Numbered from the stretch's first letter, positions 26,816 to 35,439 are shown. The stretch is 64,000 bases of DNA from JBDHWI01 sp964590135 (GCA_964590135.1 CAZPVX010000012.1:1-64000); one strand, 5' to 3'. The notes: generated from the sequence alone by a model not told the origin. Numbers and translations: made by a program.

Positions 26816-28206
26816 TTGTTCAACGCCTCCTTCAGCGCATACACATACGCATTCAGGTCATCCGTCTTGCCGCCGCTGATGGCAAGCCCGCCGGCGGAAT
26901 CCTGCTCAATCTTCCATGCGGTTTCGCCACAACGCACCTGCGCAGATAATCCGCGCAGCCGGCCCCGCCCCGCACTGATTTCGCCGCCCACCGGCAGATC
27001 GCCCGTCCACATGTCCTTCAGCAGTAGCAACGCCATGCCTATCTCGGCGTTGTGCGTCATTTCAGCATCGTCCTTATTGCGCGGTTTGCGCAGCGACAAT
27101 TTGACATGGACTCGCGTCTCCGGTTTTCCAAAAAGCGGTTGCTGGTTGAACAACGCACCCGGAAATGCGCCGCCGGTAAAGCGGTCAATCTTCACCCGCT
27201 GCTGCACCAAATCGGTGATGCCGTTTTCGATCACCGTCTCTTGAACCGAAATGCGGCTCATGTGCAGAGCAATCTTGCCCTGACCTTCGTTACGACGCGG
27301 GCCAAACATGCCATCGACAAATGCCTTGCCCTTGTCCGGCGCAAGCGTATTGGCAATGCGCAGCGCCCTTGCGCGCAGCGCGCCGGCCAGGCTCGTGCCG
27401 CTCAATACGGGCTTCATCTCATTGTTGCGACGCGATTGCAAGTGCCCAGTGTCCGCGACGCTGGTTGCATCGGAGCGGATCAGGATCGACCCGTCCAGCG
27501 CAAACGTTGCGTCTAGTTCAAAATCGGCAGCCGGCAAACGGATATCAGCCATATCCAGCAATGTGGATATATCCGCGCCCTCCCGAATCAAATCGCTTTC
27601 AGCGTGTCGCAACCACGCCATCACATGCGATTTCTCCTTGAGGTTGTAACGCATCACGCGCCAGTTTTTTACGCTACACGTGCCAAAACCGCGCGTCTTG
27701 CGCTTGCCCAATAAGATGTGCCCCGCTTGCAATGCGTGCAGCGCATCGGCCAGCGTCTCCTTCAGGCCGGCATCGCCCTCGCACACTGTCAACTCAAAAC
27801 TCAACTTGAACTGCGTGCCTTGTGGAATGATTTCAAAATCGAACTTTTTGTTGGCTTCGGCTGTTCGCGTCGCGGGATCGAGTGCCACGCCGTCCCGCAG
27901 TTCAGTGTCAGATGCAAGGCCAATTGCATCATCGACACACAGCGCGCTGTGGTGGGTTAGTTCGATGTTGGTTTTGCCAAAAAGCCTGTCGCTCTCATCC
28001 ACATTTCGCCGGCTGGCAAAACTGCGCAATGCGCCGGCGATGGACGCACCGGTCAGCATTGGCTGGCGGGTCTCGCTATCGCGCAGTACCGGCATGTCCG
28101 TGAATGCGCTGGCATCGCCATTCCCAAAATGCGCCGGCCCTTCCAACACCAGCATGCCGGTGATCAAAATGCGCTCAAGGATGTTTTCTTTGGCCTCAAT
28201 TTCCAT
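26812..28206 (-). CDS. Double-RAMP Cas7 fusion of the type III-D complex
   Basis: A 464-residue protein carrying two tandem Csm3-like RAMP units. Unit 1 has HFGNGDASAFTDMPVLRD, PMLTGASIAGALRSFASRR and the G-loop HILLGKRKTRGFGTC. Unit 2 has EMKPVLSGTSLAGALRARAL, IDRFTGGAFPGALFNQQPLF and GGEISAGRGRLRGL. Each unit contains the acidic/glycine thumb segment expected of a target-RNA-cleaving Cas7. I use ATG 28206, six bases after AGGAGG; ATG 28212 touches that site directly. The gene overlaps the end of csx10, and its own stop overlaps the csx19 start. Fused Cas7 units are a hallmark of type III-D and III-E-like architectures. Confidence 0.85.
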   Translation of the reverse strand: MEIEAKENILERILITGMLVLEGPAHFGNGDASAFTDMPVLRDSETRQPMLTGASIAGALRSFASRRNVDESDRLFGKTNIELTHHSALCVDDAIGLASDTELRDGVALDPATRTAEANKKFDFEIIPQGTQFKLSFELTVCEGDAGLKETLADALHALQAGHILLGKRKTRGFGTCSVKNWRVMRYNLKEKSHVMAWLRHAESDLIREGADISTLLDMADIRLPAADFELDATFALDGSILIRSDATSVADTGHLQSRRNNEMKPVLSGTSLAGALRARALRIANTLAPDKGKAFVDGMFGPRRNEGQGKIALHMSRISVQETVIENGITDLVQQRVKIDRFTGGAFPGALFNQQPLFGKPETRVHVKLSLRKPRNKDDAEMTHNAEIGMALLLLKDMWTGDLPVGGEISAGRGRLRGLSAQVRCGETAWKIEQDSAGGLAISGGKTDDLNAYVYALKEALNK

Positions 28207-29800
28207 GTTCATCCTCCTGCCGGCGCTGGGCGCGTATCTTGTGGTTGATCACCAGTTCTATCAGGCGCAGGCTGTATTCCTCATGCAGCGCCGGCGTCAA
28301 TCCCGGCTCAACCCCACCAATCGCAAATGTGCTCATATTCGCCAGTTCAAGTTGCCACAACAGTGTGCGATTCTTCGTCATGTCAATCTGATCTGTAATC
28401 CACTGCCGCAATGTTTGGCTGCCCACACGCACTTTCTCCAATTGCTTTGCAGCCACCTTGCCATCGATCTCCTTCATCAATGCATTCAATTCATCAAACC
28501 CATGACCGATCGGGGCAAACAAACCCTTTCGGGCGGCATTTCGCACCCTTGCCAGCGAGGATGCGGATGCCCGCCCTACAAGACGGGTTTTGTCGGCTTT
28601 GTCGATCACTTTTTGGTCCAATGATTTGCGAAGCCGTGACGCGGCAATTTGTTGTGCATGGGGTCGGCTTTGCTCAGACACTTTCGGGAATCGCTCGCGA
28701 GGCTCAGGCTTGCTGGCTTTCGTCAACGTGGTTTCAGGTGTGTGTTGCCAGTTCATCGCAATCCGCCCAAAGCCGTCATGACGCCGCTCGCCAATGCCGC
28801 GTTCAAGCGCCCACTGGATGACATCGCTCCCCGACTGCACATCAGCGGCGTCAAATACGAACACGCTGCCGGCGCTGATCGCCAGCGCTTGTGGGATCGG
28901 CAGACCCCATTTGTTGTTGAAGCCTCCCACCAGTCGCGTTTTGACAAATTGCCGAAGGCATTTTTTGCCGGCCAAACCAAGTGCGACGCTGATGTCATTA
29001 TTGAACTGGCCGAATGCATCTCTGACGATGGCATCACTCAACAACGTGAACACCACAACATCTTCGGCGGGTTCGCTAGCGTCAAACTCGCGCCAGCCTT
29101 CGTTGGCTTGAACTGTAATGCGCAAGCGGCCATAGCCGGCACTGCGCGACCCACCAATGCTGATTCCGGCAATTTCACCTAATAATTCACGCCATGCTGA
29201 TGCAGCTGCCTCATCCGGCGCCAGCACAGCGCCGGCGAAGGATTGGCTGGCAGCCAAAGTGCGATAGCCATACACCTGCGCGTTGTCTTTCGCTTTGTAC
29301 TCGCGCCTGTTTGGATGAGAAATGTGCACACTGAACTGGCTGTCCACCTTTGCTTCGACAAACGCGCCAATTCCTGATGGTTGATCGACGCAATAGGTGT
29401 CACCGTTGCCCAGCACCTTGGCGCTGTCCAAATCCTTCAATTTATCGGGGGCTAAAGCGCCATCTGTGCATTCAAGCAAAGGTTGATCCTGATTCCATCC
29501 TGCAAGGTCATGCTTGCTTGCATGCCATGACAAGGGAATGGGCAGGCTGCGCCGTCCTTCTGCGTCAACGCGATGGCTGTTCAGCACGATGCATGTCTCA
29601 TCGAAGAACAAGTGCCGGCACTGTGGATCGCTTGCGGCATCTTCAACACCATGCTGGCGGATGTAGTGGCCGGCCGCCGCGTTGCGGATGACGCTGCCAG
29701 GGATGCAGTTCAGACTTTCTGCGCTATTTTGGTCACTGCCACTCGGCATGGCGACCAGCAGCGGTTCCAGTAACTCGACGACAAAGGGAATGGTGATCAT
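28196..29800 (-). CDS. csx10: Type III-D Cas5-like subunit Csx10
   Basis: A 534-residue RAMP protein that fills the Cas5 position in type III-D complexes and holds the crRNA tag. IPFVVELLEPLLVAMPSGSD and ESLNCIPGSVIRNAAAGHYI form the first RAMP unit. ISIGGSRSAGYGRLRI is its G-loop, TRLVGGFNNKWGLPIPQALA is the strongest family motif, and RGIGERRHDGFGRIAMNW is the second G-loop. The C-terminal 150 residues are helical. Its start overlaps the upstream RAMP gene by four bases (ATGA). Presence of Csx10 defines the subtype as III-D. Confidence 0.88.
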   Translation of the reverse strand: MITIPFVVELLEPLLVAMPSGSDQNSAESLNCIPGSVIRNAAAGHYIRQHGVEDAASDPQCRHLFFDETCIVLNSHRVDAEGRRSLPIPLSWHASKHDLAGWNQDQPLLECTDGALAPDKLKDLDSAKVLGNGDTYCVDQPSGIGAFVEAKVDSQFSVHISHPNRREYKAKDNAQVYGYRTLAASQSFAGAVLAPDEAAASAWRELLGEIAGISIGGSRSAGYGRLRITVQANEGWREFDASEPAEDVVVFTLLSDAIVRDAFGQFNNDISVALGLAGKKCLRQFVKTRLVGGFNNKWGLPIPQALAISAGSVFVFDAADVQSGSDVIQWALERGIGERRHDGFGRIAMNWQHTPETTLTKASKPEPRERFPKVSEQSRPHAQQIAASRLRKSLDQKVIDKADKTRLVGRASASSLARVRNAARKGLFAPIGHGFDELNALMKEIDGKVAAKQLEKVRVGSQTLRQWITDQIDMTKNRTLLWQLELANMSTFAIGGVEPGLTPALHEEYSLRLIELVINHKIRAQRRQEDEHGN

Positions 29801-30459
29801 GCCGGCACCTCCTTTTCAAACAGCTTCAACCAATCCGCAAGCACCGATGTGCCGGCTGAATCCAATAAATCCGTGCGCACTTTGCCCAGGCCGCGATTGC
29901 GGCGCGTGCCGATGCGCCGCGTTGCCGAAACCATGGCTGCCAACGCGCCTTTTTGCGCGCTGGTCAACTCATCTGCCGCAGAAAGAAGAGAGCGCAACAC
30001 CAGTCCACATTTCAGCACACGGATACTGCGCAGCGTATTTTCCTGGGCAGCACCGGTGTTCTCATCGATGCTGGTTTGGCGGCGAATGCTGGTGAATGCA
30101 TTCAGCACATCAGCGCGAGGCATCTGCGCTTTCAGCAACGCTATTCGCAGTGATTCATCGGCGGCCTGAGCAGAGCCAATATGCAACAAGCCTGTTGTAG
30201 CCTCGTTTTCATTGGCCATGCCCAGCAACTCGTCACACGCTTTTTTGAATGTGGGAGCTTTGGTCACGGCGCACATGGATGCAAGTTCGTCACTCGCCGC
30301 GCGCAGCAAGCCTTTTACACCTCGGCCATGAAGATAGGGCAAGCCCCATTCATCATGCTCGACTTCCACGTCAACCAAGCCAGCCAGGCCAACACCGCGA
30401 CCCAATGTAGTATCGCTTAGCAATGTGATTTGAAGGATGTATTCGCTCATGGGATTCAA
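29797..30459 (-). CDS. Small Cas7/Csm3-like RAMP of the type III-D complex
   Basis: A 220-residue single RAMP: YILQITLLSDTTLGRGVGLA, then LPYLHGRGVKGLLRAASDEL, with the C-terminal G-loop TRRIGTRRNRGLGKVRTDL. This is the Csm3/Cmr4-like fold, expected to bind crRNA and possibly cut target RNA. An internal ATG at 30450 is an alternative start; neither has a strong ribosome-binding site. It follows cas10 by 11 bases and overlaps csx10. With the double RAMP and the large RAMP, the complex would contain at least four Cas7-type units. Confidence 0.82.
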   Translation of the reverse strand: MNPMSEYILQITLLSDTTLGRGVGLAGLVDVEVEHDEWGLPYLHGRGVKGLLRAASDELASMCAVTKAPTFKKACDELLGMANENEATTGLLHIGSAQAADESLRIALLKAQMPRADVLNAFTSIRRQTSIDENTGAAQENTLRSIRVLKCGLVLRSLLSAADELTSAQKGALAAMVSATRRIGTRRNRGLGKVRTDLLDSAGTSVLADWLKLFEKEVPA

Positions 30460-30470
30460 CCAGCAAACAA

Positions 30471-31970
30471 TTACTTGATTTCTTCAATGTCCTCAAACAA
30501 ATCCAGTGCTTCGATGGCATCAAAATACACGCAGGTGCCGGCATTCCAGCCTCTTTTCTCCGCACCAGTAGCGCCTTTCAGGCCTGGAAAAGGATCCAGA
30601 TCTAGAATCTCACGATAGGTTTCAGTTGTTTTGCCACCCTCGCGCAATACTTCACGTAGTGCCTTTAGTTTGTTGCGCTTGTCACGCCATTTCCCATCCC
30701 TGAATTCACTGCACACCTTGCGGAATCCTTCCCAGTTTCGCCATTCATCCGTGCCTGTCAGGAAGAGTGGGCGATTGAACAGGTTGCCGTCTGCGCCCTT
30801 ATATTCCTGCCTGCGTATTTCATCGAGCGATTGGGCGATGCCGCTTGTCGCAATGTGCCAGTCCATGGCTATGCCGCCGGCTGCAAACAACAGTTCGTTC
30901 TTCAAGCCTTTTTTGGCGTTCTTGCATAGCGCTTCGGCCAGGGCATATGCGCGGGTGAAGGGGAAGCGATTGCCCACGATGGCGACGCCAGCGCAGGCAA
31001 AATATGGGTTGCCTTCAACCTTCTTGCCCCCCAGGTTTTTGATATACAAGGCCGCTAGCGACAAGCCAAGCCGGCCATCGCAAACCAGCGTAATGTCATC
31101 GCCGCCGGTGACGATTGGCGTGAACTTGAGGCGCTTTTCGCCGCTCTGCCTATCTTGATGCACATATTGGTCTTCTACTTCGTTGTATTGAATCCAAGAC
31201 CACAATTGACGAAGCGTTTCTTTCAGCGTGGAATCATTGGCCGCGATGATTTCTTTGGAGAAGCCAGCCATGCGCTGTCGAAAGCGAGTGTCATTAGCCT
31301 GCGTCACGCAATCTTTGACAAGCGTCTTTTTGCGCTCACCCATGCCATTGCCGTCAATATGAATCACGGCCATGTAGCTGGAATCTTCATGCATGCCCAG
31401 CTCGTTGAAATCATCAACAAAGGTGTAGCCGGCAGGCAACATGCCGGCAAAAGCCGCTACCGTCTCTGCGCGCACAGCTTCGACCCATCGTTCTTTGCAC
31501 GCCAACTCCGCAGACATCCAGCCGTTATCTCTGTCTCTTTTAACAGCGGGCAAGCCGGTGTAGTCGCATACGGCAGTGACGCTGAGGCCGGGCAGCGGCT
31601 GGCCAATGGGCTGTTCAACTTTCGTTTTTGCCAGATGCCCACTCGCTTCACTGAACACGCGTGCGAGAGTGCCAGCCTCAAATGGTGAATGGTGAATGAC
31701 GACGCGCAGCCCCGGCGCGTCTTTCAGCAACTTACAGGTGTAGTCATGCGCAAATGTTTTTGCTGCTTCGATGTTTGAAAATGTGATGGCGGCACTACCG
31801 CCGGCGGCATAGATCAAATCGCCGGCGTGTTTGAGGCCGATTTCTTCAACCCAGTCTTTGCTGGCCAGCGCCACCAAATGGGATGCAGACCGATTGTGCC
31901 TCAGACGGTTGCTGCTGAACAAGTAGCTTTGGATGCCGCTAAGATCGAGAAGTGTAAGAATTTGCGTCAT
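30471..31970 (-). CDS. cas10: Type III-D Cas10, active-looking palm, no HD domain
   Basis: A 499-residue Cas10. It begins directly with the first palm domain (MTQILTLLDLSGIQSYLFSS), so the N-terminal HD DNase domain of most Cas10 proteins is missing. AVIHIDGNGMGERKK (about 201-215) is the first-palm metal site, and GGDD at residues 289-292 (IVTGGDDITLVCD) is the intact cyclase motif of the second palm. The sequence predicts that it makes cyclic oligoadenylate on target RNA binding but cannot cut ssDNA itself. That agrees with the CARF proteins and Csx3/Csx15 alongside. ATG 31970 starts two bases after the stop of the CARF nuclease gene. The frame opens 39 bases earlier, but the upstream residues are not Cas10-like. 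Confidence 0.92.
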   Translation of the reverse strand: MTQILTLLDLSGIQSYLFSSNRLRHNRSASHLVALASKDWVEEIGLKHAGDLIYAAGGSAAITFSNIEAAKTFAHDYTCKLLKDAPGLRVVIHHSPFEAGTLARVFSEASGHLAKTKVEQPIGQPLPGLSVTAVCDYTGLPAVKRDRDNGWMSAELACKERWVEAVRAETVAAFAGMLPAGYTFVDDFNELGMHEDSSYMAVIHIDGNGMGERKKTLVKDCVTQANDTRFRQRMAGFSKEIIAANDSTLKETLRQLWSWIQYNEVEDQYVHQDRQSGEKRLKFTPIVTGGDDITLVCDGRLGLSLAALYIKNLGGKKVEGNPYFACAGVAIVGNRFPFTRAYALAEALCKNAKKGLKNELLFAAGGIAMDWHIATSGIAQSLDEIRRQEYKGADGNLFNRPLFLTGTDEWRNWEGFRKVCSEFRDGKWRDKRNKLKALREVLREGGKTTETYREILDLDPFPGLKGATGAEKRGWNAGTCVYFDAIEALDLFEDIEEIK

Positions 31971-31972
31971 GG

Positions 31973-33211
31973 TTAATCTCGGGCAGTATGAATCCAGTGT
32001 TCGAGACATTCATGCAAATTGTTCATGTCATCTTTGCCGAAGATGCATATAGAACCCTTTGCTGAATAGTTATCACTTTCAAAGTCTCTCTGCAATTTCT
32101 GGGGAGATGCGTTGTAACAAGCCAATGCAACTTTTGCCTCATCACCCCCTAACTGTTTGGCGCGCACGAAGGCTTGAAAAAGTTTGCCCTTGCACACTGA
32201 ATCCTTATCTGCCGTTGTGCAAGAAACTGCAAACATCTGGTGACCACGAGTGGCTGCTACATCAAATTCAAACTTATCAGCAGCCGGGTCATTAGGGTCA
32301 TATTGCTTTGAAAGCGGTTTGTAGCTCATACCGGAGTCGTGCAGTTGACACGTCTCTGAAATATCCTTGAACACTTTCAACACAACACTTTCCAACCAAC
32401 CTCCATTCAGCCAAGACTTCAATTCTTTGGTGCTGACCTTGGCATTGTTGGCCCAATCATCCAAACAACTATTGTCGGCAGCGCCCATTGCCCTAAACGG
32501 AGCACAAATGTCAATAAACTCACTATGAGGAATGGGATCACTATCTTTTCTTCCCTTTACGTTCAACCATTCTTTACGCCAGATTTGTCCCTCTTCAAAA
32601 TCTTTCTGCAATGCAACTGCTGCATCCAAAAGCCAAGGATCAGAAATAGGGCTACCTGTTTTGAAATTGATCTCATGCAATGTTGCAATCTCTGTCACCG
32701 TCATAGGCATAGCCAGATCAATGGGGATATGGGCGTCTGTACCGTCGGCGTTGCCGGAATCGATCACCAGCCTCACATGCCGCGCATCCAGATACGAGAA
32801 GACCGGCTTTGGGCCTTGCGTCTTTTCTGCCCAATGTTTCAACGCCAGGTATGCATGCACAGACATGGCTTTGGTGCCGCCGGTATAGTGCAGGCCAGCT
32901 CTTCCCTTCACACAACCTGCGATGGTTAAAATGGCTCGCTGAATTTCGGACGGACTACTCTCTTCCACCCACGCGCCATAGATATCAGTGCTGATTCGGA
33001 CTCTTTTCAGTTGAGCCTGAATTTGCTTTGCAATTGGATCAGTCGCCTTGCTGCATACCAGCCATACTTTGTGATCTGTGCTATCTATGTCTACTAGCAG
33101 ACGCGCAGCCACATAGTTCGGCAACGGGTTCGTGCCAACCAGCAGAATGAGGTGCTCGACTCGATGATCCTTGAGTTGTTCTGCTACCGTGTTCATCGTT
33201 GATTTTGTCAT
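31973..33211 (-). CDS. CARF-domain effector of the Can2/Card1 (DUF1887-like) type
   Basis: A 412-residue protein with an N-terminal CARF domain: LILLVGTNPLPNYVAARLLV (residues about 21-40) and the ligand-loop motif LHYTGGTKAMSVHAYLALK (107-125). A C-terminal PD-(D/E)xK-like nuclease domain carries GGWLESVVLKVF (Glu274), FEFDVAATRG (Asp317) and QMFAVSCTTADKDSVCKGK (325-343). The usual E-x-K on the second core strand is replaced by S-C-T-T, so activity may rely on a displaced lysine (Lys341 or 343) or be lost. It is probably activated by the cyclic oligoadenylate from Cas10, which is encoded next. GGGAG lies close before ATG 33211. Confidence 0.85.
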   Translation of the reverse strand: MTKSTMNTVAEQLKDHRVEHLILLVGTNPLPNYVAARLLVDIDSTDHKVWLVCSKATDPIAKQIQAQLKRVRISTDIYGAWVEESSPSEIQRAILTIAGCVKGRAGLHYTGGTKAMSVHAYLALKHWAEKTQGPKPVFSYLDARHVRLVIDSGNADGTDAHIPIDLAMPMTVTEIATLHEINFKTGSPISDPWLLDAAVALQKDFEEGQIWRKEWLNVKGRKDSDPIPHSEFIDICAPFRAMGAADNSCLDDWANNAKVSTKELKSWLNGGWLESVVLKVFKDISETCQLHDSGMSYKPLSKQYDPNDPAADKFEFDVAATRGHQMFAVSCTTADKDSVCKGKLFQAFVRAKQLGGDEAKVALACYNASPQKLQRDFESDNYSAKGSICIFGKDDMNNLHECLEHWIHTARD

Positions 33212-33313
33212 GTGCTCCCCCAGATATCAGCAACGCTATCTCCTATTGCATCTTCTCGCCTCCCCTTCCCCGGCGATTCACTCTCCCCTCGCGAGAGGAT
33301 GCGGCAACACCAT

Positions 33314-34258
33314 TCACACATATTCTTCCCAGAGCGCATCACCTAACTGGCCAAATTTTCTTACGACAAAAGTCTGTTGAATCAGCGCGTTGCTTTTCAT
33401 CGACCACGCATTGCGGCATTCAGCGTAAATCGCTTTCATGTGTGTGCGCAATGTGCTTGAAGTGATATGCAATACATTGGCAATCTCCCTGGGTGGCTGA
33501 CCGCTCGCCAGCAATTGCAATGCTTCACGCTGCTTGCCCGTCAATCTCGTCAGCACCGCCCTGCATGCATTTTCATCCTGCCGGCTCAACTGCCGCAGCC
33601 CCGCCGCAAAAAACGCATCCGGCTGCCGATACGCCGCCGTGCGCAGCCCGGGCAGAAAATCACCCATGCTCAATACCGGCACCTCAATCAGTCGCACGCC
33701 GTCCGCCGGCGCCGCATGAAGGAGCGCGCCCTCGCCGGCGCGCTCGCGCGTCTCCGCCGGCGTGAACAAGTGCCACAGCTTGTCCTCCGATGTGAACAGC
33801 AAGCCGGCCGCCGACATCGCCATCGCTCCCAACAAACGTGGCCCGCCCGTCATGCACAAGTGAATCGCAAATTCATCCTGCTTCAGCGCGCTGATCAAGC
33901 GCTGCAACGTTTGCCAAATCGCCGTCGGCGCAGCAGGATCGTGAATCGCCTCAATGGGGCGGCCTTGACCCTGCATCGCCATGCGCCGCACCGGCACGCT
34001 CTCGAACCGAATCGCCGCATAGCGCTTGCGGCACTCATCGCCCAACTGCCGCATGGATTGCGCTATTCGTTTGTCGCTGGCCGACAGATGCACTGCATAC
34101 ATCCGGCTGATGTTCGCGCCGCTTGCCAGCAACGCATCCAGCGCAAATGTTGCCACCTGCGGCTTGCCGCCCAGTGTTGCAATCAATGCAGTGCGTGTTT
34201 GAAAGGAAGTTGCGCTGGCGCCGGTTGCAGCGCGCGAGCGTGATGACAATGAATCCAT
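33314..34258 (-). CDS. CARF-domain regulator with C-terminal LuxR-type HTH
   Basis: A 314-residue protein. An N-terminal Rossmann-like CARF domain starts TALIATLGGKPQVATFALDA and has ligand-loop IHLCMTGGPRLLGAMAMSAA. Residues about 240-300 form a LuxR/GerE-type helix-turn-helix (TGKQREALQLLASGQPPREI, then HITSSTLRTHMKAIYAECR). It probably senses the Cas10 product and regulates transcription of the locus; the target promoter is inferred. I place the start at ATG 34258, which has only a weak ribosome-binding site. The open frame continues 246 bases upstream, but that part is antisense to the csx3 gene. It is the first gene of the long minus-strand train, 102 bases before the CARF nuclease. Confidence 0.8.
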   Translation of the reverse strand: MDSLSSRSRAATGASATSFQTRTALIATLGGKPQVATFALDALLASGANISRMYAVHLSASDKRIAQSMRQLGDECRKRYAAIRFESVPVRRMAMQGQGRPIEAIHDPAAPTAIWQTLQRLISALKQDEFAIHLCMTGGPRLLGAMAMSAAGLLFTSEDKLWHLFTPAETRERAGEGALLHAAPADGVRLIEVPVLSMGDFLPGLRTAAYRQPDAFFAAGLRQLSRQDENACRAVLTRLTGKQREALQLLASGQPPREIANVLHITSSTLRTHMKAIYAECRNAWSMKSNALIQQTFVVRKFGQLGDALWEEYV

Positions 34259-34299
34259 TGAAAGACGTGTATCTGCAAGAATCGATGTATCTTCAGCCC

Positions 34300-35427
34300 A
34301 TGAACCTCTTCCCTGCCATTCTGGTCGGCGGGCCGCCACATTCTGGCAAGTCGGTGCTGACCCACAGCTTAAGCATGGCCTTGCGAAAGCGCAACATCGC
34401 GCACTATGCCCTGCGCGCCGCGCCGGATGGCGAGGGCGATTGGTCGAATGAAATGAACTGGCCGGTCGTTGAGCAGATTCGCCGTAAAGGCCAATGGACA
34501 TCACGCTGGGTGCGCGAAGTGTGCAATGCCATCAGCCAGCGCCACCTGCCACTGCTGGTCGACACGGGTGGTCGGCCCACGCTGGAGCAGGAAGCGATCT
34601 TCGACCAGTGCAATTACGCAATCTTGCTTACACCATCTGAGGAGCAGCACGCGTTGTGGCAGTCAATGGCGCGCGCGCACAATCTGACCTGCATTGCAGA
34701 CCTGCACTCAGATTTGAATGGTGACAACCAATGGGTCGCAGGCAGCGACCCTGTTGCCGGCGTGCTGGCCGGCTTGGATCGTGGTTGCGCGGCGAGCGGG
34801 CCGGCCTTCGAAGCGTTGGTCGAACGGGTCGCTGCAATCATGCATTTCTCGCCGGCAGAGCTTTGGCAGACGCATCGCAGATTGTTGCCGCAGGCAGATT
34901 GCGCGCACGTGCTGAATTTCGATGAGCAGCCCGCGTCTGCGGTCAACGAACACGGCGCGCCGAGATTCAGCGAGGCGGACATCCTGGACATCCTGCGCCG
35001 CATCCCTGCAGATCAACAGCCGATTTGTCTCTATGGCCGCGCGCCGGTTGCGGCCATCGCAGCCGTCGCCCATGCGCATCCGGTGAGGTGGCTGTTTGAC
35101 GCGCGACTGGGGTGGGTCAAGCCGCCGGCGCTGCGGGTGGCAAGGCAGCAGCCTGCGTCACGCAAAGCCATGCCAGTTACCTTCACACTTGAGCAAGACC
35201 CTGCGCCTCGCCATCCGCGCCGCTGCATATTGCGCGTCACCATCATCTCGCCGCCGCTGGGCATTATCGAAGCTGCCGATCTTGTGCTGCCGCCGATCCC
35301 CGCGCACAGCGAGGTGGTCGTCGATGGCATCATTCCCAACTGGCTGCTGGCCGCCATCGCCCATGCCTATCGTCACTGCGCTGCGGTGACCACGCGCCAG
35401 CCGCGATCGCCGGCGCATCTCTGCTAG
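34300..35427 (+). CDS. csx3: P-loop/Csx3 fusion protein, putative ring nuclease
   Basis: A 375-residue protein. It starts MNLFPAILVGGPPHSGKSVL with Walker A GGPPHSGKS at residues 10-18. A kinase-like P-loop domain follows (HLPLLVDTGGRPTLEQEAIF, CNYAILLTPSEEQHALW). The C-terminal part has two Csx3-like segments: ICLYGRAPVAAIAAVAH with WLFDARLGWVKPP, and SEVVVDGIIPNWLLAAIAHA. Stand-alone Csx3 (Crn3) degrades cyclic tetra-adenylate; by homology this fusion may switch off the type III signal. Upstream in-frame ATGs at 34243 and 34249 are possible starts. ATG 34300 gives a compact first strand and has TATCTT six bases upstream, as in leaderless genes. It is divergent from the CARF-HTH gene and ends 12 bases before lipA. 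Confidence 0.82.
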   Translation: MNLFPAILVGGPPHSGKSVLTHSLSMALRKRNIAHYALRAAPDGEGDWSNEMNWPVVEQIRRKGQWTSRWVREVCNAISQRHLPLLVDTGGRPTLEQEAIFDQCNYAILLTPSEEQHALWQSMARAHNLTCIADLHSDLNGDNQWVAGSDPVAGVLAGLDRGCAASGPAFEALVERVAAIMHFSPAELWQTHRRLLPQADCAHVLNFDEQPASAVNEHGAPRFSEADILDILRRIPADQQPICLYGRAPVAAIAAVAHAHPVRWLFDARLGWVKPPALRVARQQPASRKAMPVTFTLEQDPAPRHPRRCILRVTIISPPLGIIEAADLVLPPIPAHSEVVVDGIIPNWLLAAIAHAYRHCAAVTTRQPRSPAHLC

Positions 35428-35439
35428 AATCGACGCGTC

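Noticed and set aside
33314..34504. 396-codon version of the CARF-HTH protein
   Set aside because: The first 82 codons are antisense to the P-loop/Csx3 gene, Cys/Arg/Pro-rich and unlike CARF proteins; the start is placed at 34258.
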